Shown: positions 1 to 7,330 of the stretch, in pieces
Layout: each line of letters opens with the position of its first letter
Position numbering within the stretch: position 1 is the stretch's first letter
Source of the DNA: a virus
Direction: 5' to 3' (one strand)
Length of the DNA: 20,107 bases
IMG/VR virus record: IMGVR_UViG_3300035670_012715
Span: 1-20,107 of that record
The notes under the pieces: generated by a model
Told to the model about the DNA's origin: nothing
Seen by the model: only the letters and a program-made list of their open reading frames with translations
Database searches by the model: none
Made by a program: the position numbers and the translations under genes

Positions 1-2
1 TA

Positions 3-143
3 GAAGCCTATATGACATTAACGGGTTGGAAAGGTGAATATAGGCTTGCCCCCCTTAAGGGAGAATTGTATATTATACAGAACGAGGAACAAGAAATAAA
101 ACCTATACCTGAAAAGAAATACTCTATTTATGGCGAATACTAA
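3..143 (+). CDS. 3' end of an unidentified phage gene (5' partial)
   Basis: An open frame enters from the left edge and ends in TAA at 141-143, giving about 46 C-terminal residues that finish in YSIYGEY. It overlaps the start of the gp44-like gene by 14 bases, so the two are probably co-translated. In T4 the gene directly upstream of 44 is the sliding clamp gene 45, but this tail does not resemble the gp45 C-terminus as I know it. Position alone is not enough to name it. I do not recognise the product. Confidence 0.55.
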   Translation, partial: EAYMTLTGWKGEYRLAPLKGELYIIQNEEQEIKPIPEKKYSIYGEY

Positions 144-1071
144 AGAACATACTTTATTTGTAGAAAAATATCGTCCTTCTAAACTAGAAAATTATGTGGG
201 TAATGAGCACCTCAAATCCACAATTTCTAAATACCTGGAGCAAAACGATATCCAAAATCTTATATTTTATGGTCAAGCAGGAGGTGGTAAAACAACCTTA
301 GCTAAATTAATCGTTCAAAATCTAAATTGTGATTACCTGTACATCAATGCTTCAGATGAAAGAGGTATTGAAACAATACGAGACAAAGTATCAGGGTTTG
401 CAAGTGTTGCTTCTTTTAAACCATTGAAGGTGGTTATATTAGATGAGGCAGATTTCTTAACCATTAACGCCCAAGCCTCACTTCGCAATGTAATTGAAAC
501 ATTCTCTCGTACTACACGTTTTATAATGACTTGTAACTTTGTAGAGCGTATTATAGATCCTTTACAATCAAGATGTCAGGTAATTAAAATTGTACCACCA
601 TCTAAAGGTGAAGTAGCTGCCCATATTGCAGGCATTATGGAGAAAGAAGGGGTTTCATTTGAACGTGAAGATCTAAAAACTATTGTAAACCAATTCTATC
701 CTGATTTACGTAAATGCCTTAATACCATTCAGTTATCAATTGTACATGATAAAGTAAAAGGTGAAGACGATAAATGGCTTAGAATAGATAAATCAATACT
801 TGTATCCTCTAACTACATAGATAAAGTAATTGATGAATTAAAAAAACCAAAACCATATTTTAACAACATTCGACAAACGATTGCGGATTCAAATGTGGAA
901 GATTTTGATGAGTTATTTAGAGCACTATACGAAAAAGCTTCCGAATATTTACCCAATAAGGAAGGAACAGTAGCTATGCTAGTAAATGATCACCAATACA
1001 AAGCTAATTTTCGTATTGATAAGGAAATTAACGTTATGAGTTTAATACAAAATCTAATAAACAACAAATAA
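130..1071 (+). CDS. 44: Clamp loader large subunit, T4 gp44-like AAA+ ATPase
   Basis: This is the ATPase subunit of the sliding-clamp loader, which opens the clamp and closes it around primed DNA for the phage polymerase. Seen: the clamp-loader N-terminal FVEKYRPSKL (about 10-19), Walker A GQAGGGKTT (48-56), Walker B VVILDEAD (101-108) and the SRC motif (147-149) that supplies the arginine finger to the neighbouring subunit. Its 313 residues compare with 319 in T4 gp44. The ATG is fixed by the conserved EKYRP close behind it. A gp62-like partner follows two genes later, which favours a phage loader over a cellular RFC or DnaX protein. The upstream region is AT-rich without a clear Shine-Dalgarno. 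Confidence 0.95.
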   Translation: MANTKEHTLFVEKYRPSKLENYVGNEHLKSTISKYLEQNDIQNLIFYGQAGGGKTTLAKLIVQNLNCDYLYINASDERGIETIRDKVSGFASVASFKPLKVVILDEADFLTINAQASLRNVIETFSRTTRFIMTCNFVERIIDPLQSRCQVIKIVPPSKGEVAAHIAGIMEKEGVSFEREDLKTIVNQFYPDLRKCLNTIQLSIVHDKVKGEDDKWLRIDKSILVSSNYIDKVIDELKKPKPYFNNIRQTIADSNVEDFDELFRALYEKASEYLPNKEGTVAMLVNDHQYKANFRIDKEINVMSLIQNLINNK

Positions 1072-1074
1072 AAA

Positions 1075-1311
1075 ATGGAACAACCACAACTCAACATTGA
1101 TCTAAAAAACACTACAGGAATTCAGAATTCTGAAGGTGGGAGTGTATTTCAACAAGGTCTTATCCTAAGAAAAATCTCTAAATTTATTGCAGGTACACCC
1201 GAAGATGCAATTCTACCAATTCCTGTATTTTATGATCCTCACACATTCAAAATCTTTGCTGAAGCATTGCCTAAGGAATTGCGTGAAGAACTTAAAGACG
1301 AAAGTATTTAA
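1075..1311 (+). CDS. Small conserved-looking phage protein between clamp-loader genes
   Basis: A 78-residue protein of unknown function, three bases after the gp44 stop and overlapping the next start by one base. It has no membrane segment or cysteine motif. The N-terminal third is polar (QLNIDLKNTTGIQNSEGG); the rest is a mixed hydrophobic/charged stretch rich in prolines (LPIPVFYDP) ending in an acidic helix (LPKELREELKDES). In T4, genes 44 and 62 are adjacent, so an extra gene between them is unusual. Its position suggests a role near the replisome, but nothing in the sequence states one. Confidence 0.75.
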   Translation: MEQPQLNIDLKNTTGIQNSEGGSVFQQGLILRKISKFIAGTPEDAILPIPVFYDPHTFKIFAEALPKELREELKDESI

Positions 1312-1724
1312 TGAAAAACGTTTTTGATTGGTTAAAGGAAATCAATTCTACAAAATCCCATCCTGATACATTTACTAATCAGGATTGGGATATTTGGAAT
1401 TCTTATATGGTACATCGATTCCTAAGTATGAATCCAGACTATATAGAATTGGTAAATGAAGTTCAAGCATTACCCCCATCCAACAAAAAACAAATATATT
1501 CAATCTATAGAGAATATATCCCTAAAAACAACAAATGGTCTAAGTATGTTAAATCTAGCAGTAAAGAATTTGATAAAGATTTAGTTCTACAGCTAAAAAA
1601 ACATTTTAACGTTTCTGTTCGAGAGATAAAAGACTATTTAAAAATTTTAGATAAAAAAGAAGTGCAAAGTATTTTAAATAAACAAGGTTTAGAAGAAAAA
1701 GAAATTAAAAAATTATTAAAATGA
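1311..1724 (+). CDS. 62: Clamp loader small subunit, gp62-like
   Basis: Probable partner of the gp44 ATPase in the phage clamp loader. The protein has no nucleotide-binding motif. It follows the T4 gp62 pattern: a segment SYMVHRFLSMNPD (31-43) comparable to the T4 stretch SKFMVENALSQFPE, a KWSKYVK motif (75-81) comparable to GKWAKLV, then a helical C-terminus with the order LVLQLKKHFNVSVREIKDYL. It has 137 residues against 187 in T4, so it is a compact version. It starts on the last base of the previous stop codon and overlaps the next gene by four bases (ATGA), as expected for a translationally coupled operon. The assignment rests on motif order and position. Confidence 0.8.
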   Translation: MKNVFDWLKEINSTKSHPDTFTNQDWDIWNSYMVHRFLSMNPDYIELVNEVQALPPSNKKQIYSIYREYIPKNNKWSKYVKSSSKEFDKDLVLQLKKHFNVSVREIKDYLKILDKKEVQSILNKQGLEEKEIKKLLK

Positions 1725-1948
1725 AACCAGAATTGTACGACATGCTCTTTACCCAAGCAATGGCTGAAAGAAGCAAAGCAATGTTAACTCTTAATCTATT
1801 ATCTGAACATCCTGCGGGTATTGGAGATCATTCAACTAAAGATTTTTATAGTAACGCTGAAGAAGCTCTAGCTATGTTAGTGGACGCAGATGATAAAATT
1901 GAAGCATTGCAAAAATATTTTAAATTTAAATCTAAATCTGTAATCTAA
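1721..1948 (+). CDS. Small hypothetical phage protein
   Basis: A 75-residue protein, start overlapping the gp62-like stop by four bases. It is predicted to be mostly helical, with an alanine/methionine/leucine-rich N-terminal helix, a short loop containing HPAGIGDHS, and a second acidic helix (NAEEALAMLVDADDKIEALQ). The tail is basic. There are no cysteines and no membrane segment. I do not recognise the family. In T4 the translational repressor RegA follows gp62, but this protein is much shorter and shows no RegA features. Confidence 0.75.
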   Translation: MKPELYDMLFTQAMAERSKAMLTLNLLSEHPAGIGDHSTKDFYSNAEEALAMLVDADDKIEALQKYFKFKSKSVI

Positions 1949-2184
1949 TGAGCGATTCTATAACTGCTTACTACGATAGGGAAAGAGATAGACAGGACAA
2001 ATACGTTCAGTCTGTAAAAGAAAAATTTGAACAGCGTTCACAAACTGGAATTAAAAAATATAATACTACACTAGAAAGAGAAGATCTAGATTTCCTAGAC
2101 TGGTTAAATCACCTCCAGGAAGAACTAATGGATGCTACTTTGTACATAGAAAAACTAAAAGATTTTGCCCAAAAAACTCCCTAA
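1948..2184 (+). CDS. Small MazG-like/phage conserved protein (EExxD helix)
   Basis: A 78-residue protein beginning on the last base of the preceding stop. Its second half (RSQTGIKKYNTTLERE, then WLNHLQEELMDATLYIEKL at about 52-70) has the pattern of a widespread small phage protein family, R-x-x-x-G-x-x-K-Y-x-T-T-L then WLxHLQEELxDAxxYxxKL. The EELMD helix resembles one half of the metal-binding motif of all-alpha NTP pyrophosphatases (MazG/dUTPase-like). The second metal-binding helix usual in active enzymes is not evident, so enzymatic activity is uncertain. It may bind or hydrolyse nucleotides. The family resemblance is seen; the function is inference. Confidence 0.7.
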   Translation: MSDSITAYYDRERDRQDKYVQSVKEKFEQRSQTGIKKYNTTLEREDLDFLDWLNHLQEELMDATLYIEKLKDFAQKTP

Positions 2185-3133
2185 AATAGTTAAAGAAATC
2201 CAAAAAGCTACCCCACCACCCGTGAACTATGCTTACCAAAAAGGAATTTCTTTCTCTCAACTAACCATATTCAACAACTGTCCCCACAGATGGAAATTAC
2301 AATATAAGGATAGAATTAAAGCATTTACTTCTTCTATCCATACTGTATTTGGCACTGCAATGCACGAGGCTATCCAAAAATATTTGGATGTAATGTATGC
2401 TAGCAGTGGGGCTGAAGCCGATAGACTAGACCTAGTAGAAATATTTCAGGAAAAGTTTGTTGGGGAATATAAAGCTCAATACACATCAAACAATAAACAA
2501 CATTTTTCCTCCGCAGAGGAAATGAGAGAATTTTTTGATGATGGAGTAGAAATCTTGAATTGGTTAAAGAAAAAACGAAACAAGTATTTTTCTAGAAGAG
2601 GATGGTATCTAGTAGGTTGTGAGATACCCATCGTAATTCAGCCAAATAAAATGTATAATAACGTATTATATAATGGATTTTTGGATGTTGTGATGTACCA
2701 TGAACCAACTAATACATTTAAAATTCTCGACATAAAAACAAGTACTAGTGGGTGGAGAGATAAGGAAAAGAAGGACGAAAACAAACAATTCCAGCTAATA
2801 CTATACAAACATTTTTTTTCAGAGCAATATAATATTCCTATTGACAATATTGAAGTAGAATTCTTCATTGTTAAACGGAAAGTAATGGATTGGGACGATG
2901 AAAAAATTTTATCTCCACATCAAGCTTACAGAGTACAAACATTTATTCCTGCTAGTGGGAAAATTAAAGTAACTAAGGCTAAAGAAGCTTTAAATAACTT
3001 TATAAAAAAGTGTTTTAATACCTCTGGAGAGATAAGGGAGGAGGAATATCCAAAAGTTGTAAGTAAATGGAATTGTTTGTATTGCCCTTTTAAAGAAGAT
3101 AAGGATAATTGTGGGGAAGGCATTATTTTCTAA
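2165..3133 (+). CDS. PD-(D/E)XK nuclease of the RecB/Cas4 type with probable Fe-S cluster
   Basis: A 322-residue nuclease with the full RecB-family signature: FSQLTIFNNCPHRWKL near the N-terminus (30-45), motif I His in GTAMHEA (H67), motif II Asp in GFLDVV (D174), motif III D-I-K (D189, K191), and QxxxY (Q210-Y214). C39 near the N-terminus plus C304, C307 and C316 near the C-terminus match the one-plus-three cysteine arrangement that holds an Fe-S cluster in Cas4 and AddB. The start is TTG at 2165, overlapping the previous gene by 20 bases. The first in-frame ATG (residue 66) would remove C39 and nearly all of motif I. GTG at 2222 (residue 20) is the other reasonable start. Probable role: DNA-end processing in phage replication or recombination. 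Confidence 0.88.
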   Translation: MPKKLPKIVKEIQKATPPPVNYAYQKGISFSQLTIFNNCPHRWKLQYKDRIKAFTSSIHTVFGTAMHEAIQKYLDVMYASSGAEADRLDLVEIFQEKFVGEYKAQYTSNNKQHFSSAEEMREFFDDGVEILNWLKKKRNKYFSRRGWYLVGCEIPIVIQPNKMYNNVLYNGFLDVVMYHEPTNTFKILDIKTSTSGWRDKEKKDENKQFQLILYKHFFSEQYNIPIDNIEVEFFIVKRKVMDWDDEKILSPHQAYRVQTFIPASGKIKVTKAKEALNNFIKKCFNTSGEIREEEYPKVVSKWNCLYCPFKEDKDNCGEGIIF

Positions 3134-3177
3134 TCTTTAGTATATATTTATAATATGGATATAATACAATACGGATT
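3134..3177 (+). promoter_or_regulatory. Intergenic gap with promoter-like AT-rich motif
   Basis: One of only two real gaps in the window. It contains ATATATTTATAA at 3142-3153, identical to a 12-base word at 19622-19633, and in both places 23-24 bases lie between the word and the downstream ATG. It contains a TAnnTTT core (TATATTT, 3143-3149), as in Bacteroidetes -7 elements, but no TTG sits at the expected 19-base distance. Two TATAAT words (3149-3154 and 3160-3165) offer sigma70-like alternatives. The opposite strand reads TATAAATA, the T4 late promoter word, but no gene lies downstream in that direction. Promoter for the endonuclease and perhaps the whole sugar operon; activity is inferred. 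Confidence 0.45.
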
Positions 3178-3603
3178 ATGGAAAAAAATAAGATTTATGT
3201 TTATGGTTTATTAGATGAAAATGATGATATAATTTATGTTGGCAAATCATCTGCCCCTAAACAAAGATTACTAGGTCATAGTAATTATTCCTCTAAACTA
3301 AAGATTTTAGATATTTTTGAAGATAGAGAAGTTTATTGGATTGAAAAATTATTACAAGAAGGTCATAGTTTAGCTAATAAACATTGGGACTACTATACAG
3401 AAGAATGGAATGTAGGAGATATAGTAGCATTAGGAGGAGAAAGAAAAGGGATAAAGATATATGATTCCCAAACCCAAAAAACTTATGACAGTATTTCCTC
3501 TCTTAGTAGAGAACTAAATATACCTTATCAAACTATCCAAAATCGAATACAAAATTGTAATAAACCACATTTTAATGATTATAAAAGATATATTTTAATT
3601 TAA
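3178..3603 (+). CDS. GIY-YIG homing-type endonuclease with NUMOD1-like DNA-binding tail
   Basis: A 141-residue free-standing endonuclease. Seen: GIY-YIG core with VYG (8-10) and YVG (20-22), the catalytic arginine in KQRLLGH (R30) and H34, and an acidic residue in the EVYWIEKLLQEGHSLANK segment (E51 or E56) for the metal. Tyr and Arg spacing equals that in I-TevI shifted by three. The C-terminal part, IYDSQTQKTYDSISSLSREL then NIPYQTIQNRI (94-124), is a NUMOD1-like helix-turn-helix that binds DNA. It has its own leader gap rather than overlapping the upstream gene, as often seen for inserted homing endonucleases. It lies exactly where the replication genes end and the accessory sugar module begins. 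No intron or split gene is visible next to it. Confidence 0.88.
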   Translation: MEKNKIYVYGLLDENDDIIYVGKSSAPKQRLLGHSNYSSKLKILDIFEDREVYWIEKLLQEGHSLANKHWDYYTEEWNVGDIVALGGERKGIKIYDSQTQKTYDSISSLSRELNIPYQTIQNRIQNCNKPHFNDYKRYILI

Positions 3604-3615
3604 CCCCTTACAACT

Positions 3616-3801
3616 ATGGCCTCAAAAGACCTAACTTTAACAAGTGTAAAAATTCAAACAGATTTGTTTGAAAATTTCAAAATCGAGTGCGTAAAACGAA
3701 AATTTAGTTTTCAAAAGCTTGCCGACCGAGCTGTTTATTTGTATCTTACGGATGAAGATTTTCGTAAAAAAATTACAAACCAAAACCTCACCGAACTTTA
3801 A
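3616..3801 (+). CDS. Ribbon-helix-helix-like small regulator
   Basis: A 61-residue protein whose layout fits an Arc/MetJ-type ribbon-helix-helix fold: a short strand near the N-terminus (LTLTSVKIQTD), a first helix (LFENFKIECVKRKF), a turn at S-F, and a second helix (QKLADRAVYLYLTDEDFRKKI). Such proteins dimerise and bind DNA through the strand. The gap before it is 12 bases and no Shine-Dalgarno is present. It sits immediately upstream of the first glycosyltransferase, so it could control the sugar module or host genes. The fold is inferred from pattern only; the target is unknown. Confidence 0.7.
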   Translation: MASKDLTLTSVKIQTDLFENFKIECVKRKFSFQKLADRAVYLYLTDEDFRKKITNQNLTEL

Positions 3802-3810
3802 AAATAAAAT

Positions 3811-5247
3811 ATGAATAAAAGTTTTGATTATATCCCACGGGATAAAAGAAAAAAAATCGTTTTAATTTGTGATGACATTAGAGTTCATTCTGGAGTAGCA
3901 ACAGTTGCTAGAGAAATTGTTACACATACTTGTCATCACTTTAATTGGGTTAATATTGGGGGTGCTATTAATCACCCAGATCAAGGTAAAAAATTAGATC
4001 TAAGCGCAGATAGTAACAAAATAGCAGGCATTGAAGATTCATATGTTATGATGTACCCTACTAATGGGTATGGTGATGCTGATTTTTTACGTCAGGTAAT
4101 TAAAATGGAAAAGCCTGATGCTATAATGTTAATCACCGACCCCAGATATTTTGTATGGCTATTTAACATTGAGCAAGAAATTAGAAAAAATATTCCAATT
4201 ACATATTTGAATATTTGGGATGACTATCCTGCTCCTATGTACAACAGACCTTACTATGAGGCTTGTGATTTGCTAATGGGAATTTCAAAACAAACCGTTA
4301 ATATCAATCAACTAGTTTTAGGTGATAAAGGTAAAAACAAAGTATTTAGATATATTCCCCATGGTTTAAATCACAATGTTTATAGACCAATAGAGGAAAA
4401 TGATCCTGAATTAAAGAAATTTAAGAAGGAATTTTTTGGTAAGGACGATCCTGACTTTGTTCTATTCTTTAATTCTCGTAACATTAGAAGAAAACAAATT
4501 CCAGATGCAATGTTAGCATTTAGAGCATTTTTAGATAGTTTACCTAAAGAAAAAGCAGATAAATGCCAAATGGTATTACATACTGAAATTGTAAGCGAGC
4601 ATGGTACTGATTTAGCAAAAGTTAAAGAATATTTCTTTAATGAAAGCTACCCTAATGCTATTAAATTCTCTACTCAAAAATTATCTTCAATTCAACTTAA
4701 CTATTTGTACAACATCGCAGATGCTCAAATATTGTTAACTTCTAACGAAGGATGGGGTTTAACTATTACAGAGGCAATTTTAGCAGGTACTCCAATTATC
4801 GCTAATGTTACAGGTGGTATGCAAGACCAAATGAGATTTGAAGATAAAGATGGAAAATGGTTTACCCCAACTGCAGAATTCCCTTCAAACCACAATGGAA
4901 CACTAACCAAACATGGTGAATGGGTATTCCCAGTTTTTCCAACTTCTAGATCAATTCAAGGATCTCCTCAAACACCTTATATTTTTGACGATAGATGTAA
5001 GTGGGAAGATGCCACTGAAAGAATTAAGGAACTTTATAACTTACCTAGAGCTGAACGTAAAGCAAGAGGATTGAAAGGCAGAGAATGGGCAATTGGAGAA
5101 GCAGGATTTACCTCAGAAAAACAAGCAGAAAGAATTATGGAGGCATTTAATGAGTTATTTTCTACTTGGAAACCTAAAGAAAAGTACGAGATTACCAATG
5201 CTACAGAGTACAAAGGAAAGTTTTTACCACATAAAATTTATTATTAA
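3811..5247 (+). CDS. GT-B glycosyltransferase (GT4-like), 478 aa
   Basis: A retaining-type glycosyltransferase of the GT-B fold. Seen: an N-terminal glycine loop after the first strand (VLICDD, then HSGVATVAREI at about 26-36), a linker PHGLNHNVYRP (183-193), the second Rossmann domain opening with FVLFFNSRNIRRKQI (216-230), and the EX7E donor-binding motif EGWGLTITE (E313, E321) followed by AGTPIIA. It has no signal peptide or membrane helix and is expected to be cytoplasmic, using a nucleotide sugar. The C-terminal 90 residues past the usual fold are of unknown use. It starts the long carbohydrate operon and overlaps the next glycosyltransferase by one base (TAATG). Acceptor and sugar are not predictable. 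Confidence 0.9.
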   Translation: MNKSFDYIPRDKRKKIVLICDDIRVHSGVATVAREIVTHTCHHFNWVNIGGAINHPDQGKKLDLSADSNKIAGIEDSYVMMYPTNGYGDADFLRQVIKMEKPDAIMLITDPRYFVWLFNIEQEIRKNIPITYLNIWDDYPAPMYNRPYYEACDLLMGISKQTVNINQLVLGDKGKNKVFRYIPHGLNHNVYRPIEENDPELKKFKKEFFGKDDPDFVLFFNSRNIRRKQIPDAMLAFRAFLDSLPKEKADKCQMVLHTEIVSEHGTDLAKVKEYFFNESYPNAIKFSTQKLSSIQLNYLYNIADAQILLTSNEGWGLTITEAILAGTPIIANVTGGMQDQMRFEDKDGKWFTPTAEFPSNHNGTLTKHGEWVFPVFPTSRSIQGSPQTPYIFDDRCKWEDATERIKELYNLPRAERKARGLKGREWAIGEAGFTSEKQAERIMEAFNELFSTWKPKEKYEITNATEYKGKFLPHKIYY

Positions 5248-6539
5248 TGAGCAAACCAGTTTTTGTAATTAGCAGCCCCTATGACACTTATTCAGGATAT
5301 GGGGCTAGAGCTAGAGATATTATTCAAGCAATTTTAAATCTAGACAAATATGATGTAAAACTTTTACCTCAAAGATGGGGAAGTACTGCTTGGGGATTTT
5401 GTGAAGACAACCCTGAATGGAACCACCTTCATCAATATAGATTAGATACTCCTAATTTAAATGCTAAACCTGATATTTGGATGCAGATTACTATTCCAAA
5501 TGAATTCCAACCAGTTGGAAAATATAATATTGGAGTAACAGCTGGAATTGAATCTAATTTATGTAAAGCTGAATGGATTGAAGGTTTAAATAGAATGGAT
5601 AGAAATTGGGTTTCTTCTAATTTTGCTAAACAAACCTTTGAAAATAGTAAATATGAAAGACGGAATAAACAAACTAATGCTGTTGAAGGATATGTTCAAT
5701 TAGAAAAACCAATTGAAGTAGTATTTGAGGGAGCAAATTTAGATGTTTATAAACATATTGAACCTAAAGAAATCAAAACTATTAATTTAGATGAAATTAA
5801 AGAATCTTTTTGTTACTTATTTGTAGGACATTGGATGGGTGGAGATTTTGGACATGATAGAAAAAATGTATCTTTATTAGTTAAATCTTTCTATGAGGTA
5901 TTTAAAGACAAACCACAAAAACCAGCTTTAATTTTAAAAGCCTCAATTGGTATTGCCTCTTATATTAGCCGAGATGAAATTTTAGATAGAATTAAAATCA
6001 TCCGAGAATCTGTAAATTCTACTAATTTACCTAACATTTATGTTTTAAATGGAGAATTCAGTGATGGGGAAATGAATGAACTGTATAACCATCCTAAAGT
6101 AAAAGCTATGTTATCTTTTACCAAAGGAGAGGGATATGGAAGACCTTTACTAGAATTTAGTTTAACAGGTAAACCTATTATAGCCTCAGGATGGTCAGGT
6201 CATACAGATTTCCTAAAACAAAATCTAAGTACTTTAATTCCGGGAGAACTAGAAGATGTTCATCCTAGTGCTGCTAACGATTGGTTAATTAGAGAAAGTA
6301 AGTGGTTTAAACCTAGTACAGTTGAAATTGGAAGACACTTAAAAGATTCATATACTAAATACAAACAGTATGTTTTAGGTGGAAAACAACAAAAACAATA
6401 TTCTAAAAGTAATTTTAGTTTTGAAAAAATGCAAGAACTAATTTCTACTATTTTAGAAAAAAATGTTCCGGATTTTCCAAAACAAGTAGAATTAGTGTTG
6501 CCTAAAATTGAATTTTCAAAACTTAAAAAAATAGAATAA
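5247..6539 (+). CDS. GT-B glycosyltransferase (GT4-like), 430 aa
   Basis: A second GT-B enzyme, clearly distinct from its upstream neighbour. The N-terminus has SSPYDTYSGYGARARDI (9-25), a glycine loop of the first Rossmann domain. The second domain opens with CYLFVGHW (189-196) and carries the EX7E motif in GEGYGRPLLEF (E295, E303), followed by TGKPIIASGWSGH. Length is normal for the family. It has no membrane segment. It probably transfers a hexose or deoxyhexose from a nucleotide donor. Two GT4-like enzymes in tandem suggest successive additions to one glycan. One base separates its stop from the zinc-ribbon gene. Confidence 0.88.
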   Translation: MSKPVFVISSPYDTYSGYGARARDIIQAILNLDKYDVKLLPQRWGSTAWGFCEDNPEWNHLHQYRLDTPNLNAKPDIWMQITIPNEFQPVGKYNIGVTAGIESNLCKAEWIEGLNRMDRNWVSSNFAKQTFENSKYERRNKQTNAVEGYVQLEKPIEVVFEGANLDVYKHIEPKEIKTINLDEIKESFCYLFVGHWMGGDFGHDRKNVSLLVKSFYEVFKDKPQKPALILKASIGIASYISRDEILDRIKIIRESVNSTNLPNIYVLNGEFSDGEMNELYNHPKVKAMLSFTKGEGYGRPLLEFSLTGKPIIASGWSGHTDFLKQNLSTLIPGELEDVHPSAANDWLIRESKWFKPSTVEIGRHLKDSYTKYKQYVLGGKQQKQYSKSNFSFEKMQELISTILEKNVPDFPKQVELVLPKIEFSKLKKIE

Positions 6540-6540
6540 T

Positions 6541-6984
6541 ATGAGCTACGATAGTTTAATTGAATGTGGGCGTTGTGGAAGTGATGCTTGCTATACCCAA
6601 GAAATTACTCCTGAAGTAAAACTAGAATTTTGCTATGGATGTGGATTTCAGTCTCATTCATTAATGAAACCTGGAACTGAATTCTTTACTGAACAACTAA
6701 CTCTCCTACCAGATTTATACAAATCTTTACTAGAGGAAGAAGAAGATACAGGTAAAGTTTGGATGCCATCTTTTATTAATGTATCAGAAAAAGGAATGGT
6801 ATTTGCAGATGGAACAGGTAGAGACAATTGGAGATGGGCAGGAGTAAAATCTGTACCTGTTTCTAAAGAAGAAAAGAAAAAATACAAAGATTCAAAGTAT
6901 AGAGCAGACATGTCTACAATAAAACACTTTGAAGAACGTGACTTTATGGAGGCTTTATCGTATATTCAAGTGTTACCTGAATAA
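6541..6984 (+). CDS. Zinc-ribbon hypothetical protein
   Basis: A 147-residue protein with a four-cysteine zinc ribbon at the N-terminus: C9-x2-C12 and C31-x2-C34, in IECGRCGSDACY and FCYGCGF. The middle is acidic (LLEEEEDTG), and the rest contains a basic stretch (KEEKKKYKDSKY). No catalytic domain is recognisable. Such ribbon proteins are frequent in phages and may contact nucleic acid or a protein partner. It is placed between glycosyltransferases, so it is either unrelated cargo or a component of the same module. Function unknown. Confidence 0.78.
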   Translation: MSYDSLIECGRCGSDACYTQEITPEVKLEFCYGCGFQSHSLMKPGTEFFTEQLTLLPDLYKSLLEEEEDTGKVWMPSFINVSEKGMVFADGTGRDNWRWAGVKSVPVSKEEKKKYKDSKYRADMSTIKHFEERDFMEALSYIQVLPE

Positions 6985-6991
6985 AATAAAA

Positions 6992-7330
6992 ATGCAAAGG
7001 TTCTTAGAAAAAATATCTTGGAAATTTAGAAGAATTAATATAGCTTTTTCCCTACTCCATATTGATTGGAGTGGGGCATCAAGCTATTTTAGTTTTAGCA
7101 TCTTCAAAATAGTATATAATCTTAGAGCCTACTCATTATTTGAAGTAGACTTACTACTACCTAATAAAACTACACAAAAATATTTTCGTGTATATTCTTG
7201 GGATTTTTTGTTCCTAAGAGGATACTTGGGTATGTTAGCTGAAAAATTATCTGATAGGGAGATTTGGAATAGAAATAAATTGACTAGTTGGGATAAGTTT
7301 AGATTAAAAATTTTAAATAAAATACTATGA
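6992..7330 (+). CDS. Hypothetical protein, 112 aa
   Basis: Unrecognised. The ATG at 6992 follows the previous stop by seven bases and is preceded by AATAAAA. An in-frame TTG at 6929 would add 21 residues inside the previous gene and is less likely. The protein is basic and aromatic: an N-terminal amphipathic, Arg/Lys-rich segment (MQRFLEKISWKFRRI), a moderately hydrophobic middle (SYFSFSIFKIVYNLRAYSLF) and a Trp/Lys-rich tail. No clear transmembrane helix is present, though peripheral membrane binding is possible. It overlaps the following GT2 gene by four bases (ATGA), so it belongs to the sugar operon. Confidence 0.65.
   Translation: MQRFLEKISWKFRRINIAFSLLHIDWSGASSYFSFSIFKIVYNLRAYSLFEVDLLLPNKTTQKYFRVYSWDFLFLRGYLGMLAEKLSDREIWNRNKLTSWDKFRLKILNKIL

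Noticed and set aside
130-1071. Archaeal RFC small subunit
   Set aside because: The motifs are shared between RFC and gp44, but the gp62-like partner, gene packing and neighbouring phage-type small genes favour a T4-like phage.
2638-2868. Open frames on the minus strand opposite the nuclease, glycosyltransferases and acyltransferase (also 2926-3123, 4725-4910, 6654-6911, 7338-7529, 9417-9623, 9668-9952, 10902-11096, 17567-17830)
   Set aside because: Each lies wholly or almost wholly opposite a gene with clear family motifs, has low-complexity Ser/Phe/Leu-rich translation, and has no leader or neighbouring gene to form an operon.
2165-3133. Cas4 of a CRISPR-Cas system
   Set aside because: No repeats, spacers or other cas genes are in the window; stand-alone RecB/Cas4-type nucleases are common in phages.
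3134-3177. TATAAATA on the minus strand in both gaps, as a T4-type late promoter
   Set aside because: No minus-strand gene lies in the reading direction, the word is common by chance in such AT-rich DNA, and both copies sit at a promoter-like distance from plus-strand starts. I treat it as a plus-strand element, though antisense transcription is not excluded.
6929-6991. N-terminal extension of the 112-aa unknown protein from TTG at 6929
   Set aside because: It would lie inside the upstream coding region, and ATG 6992 is well placed seven bases after the upstream stop with an A-rich leader.
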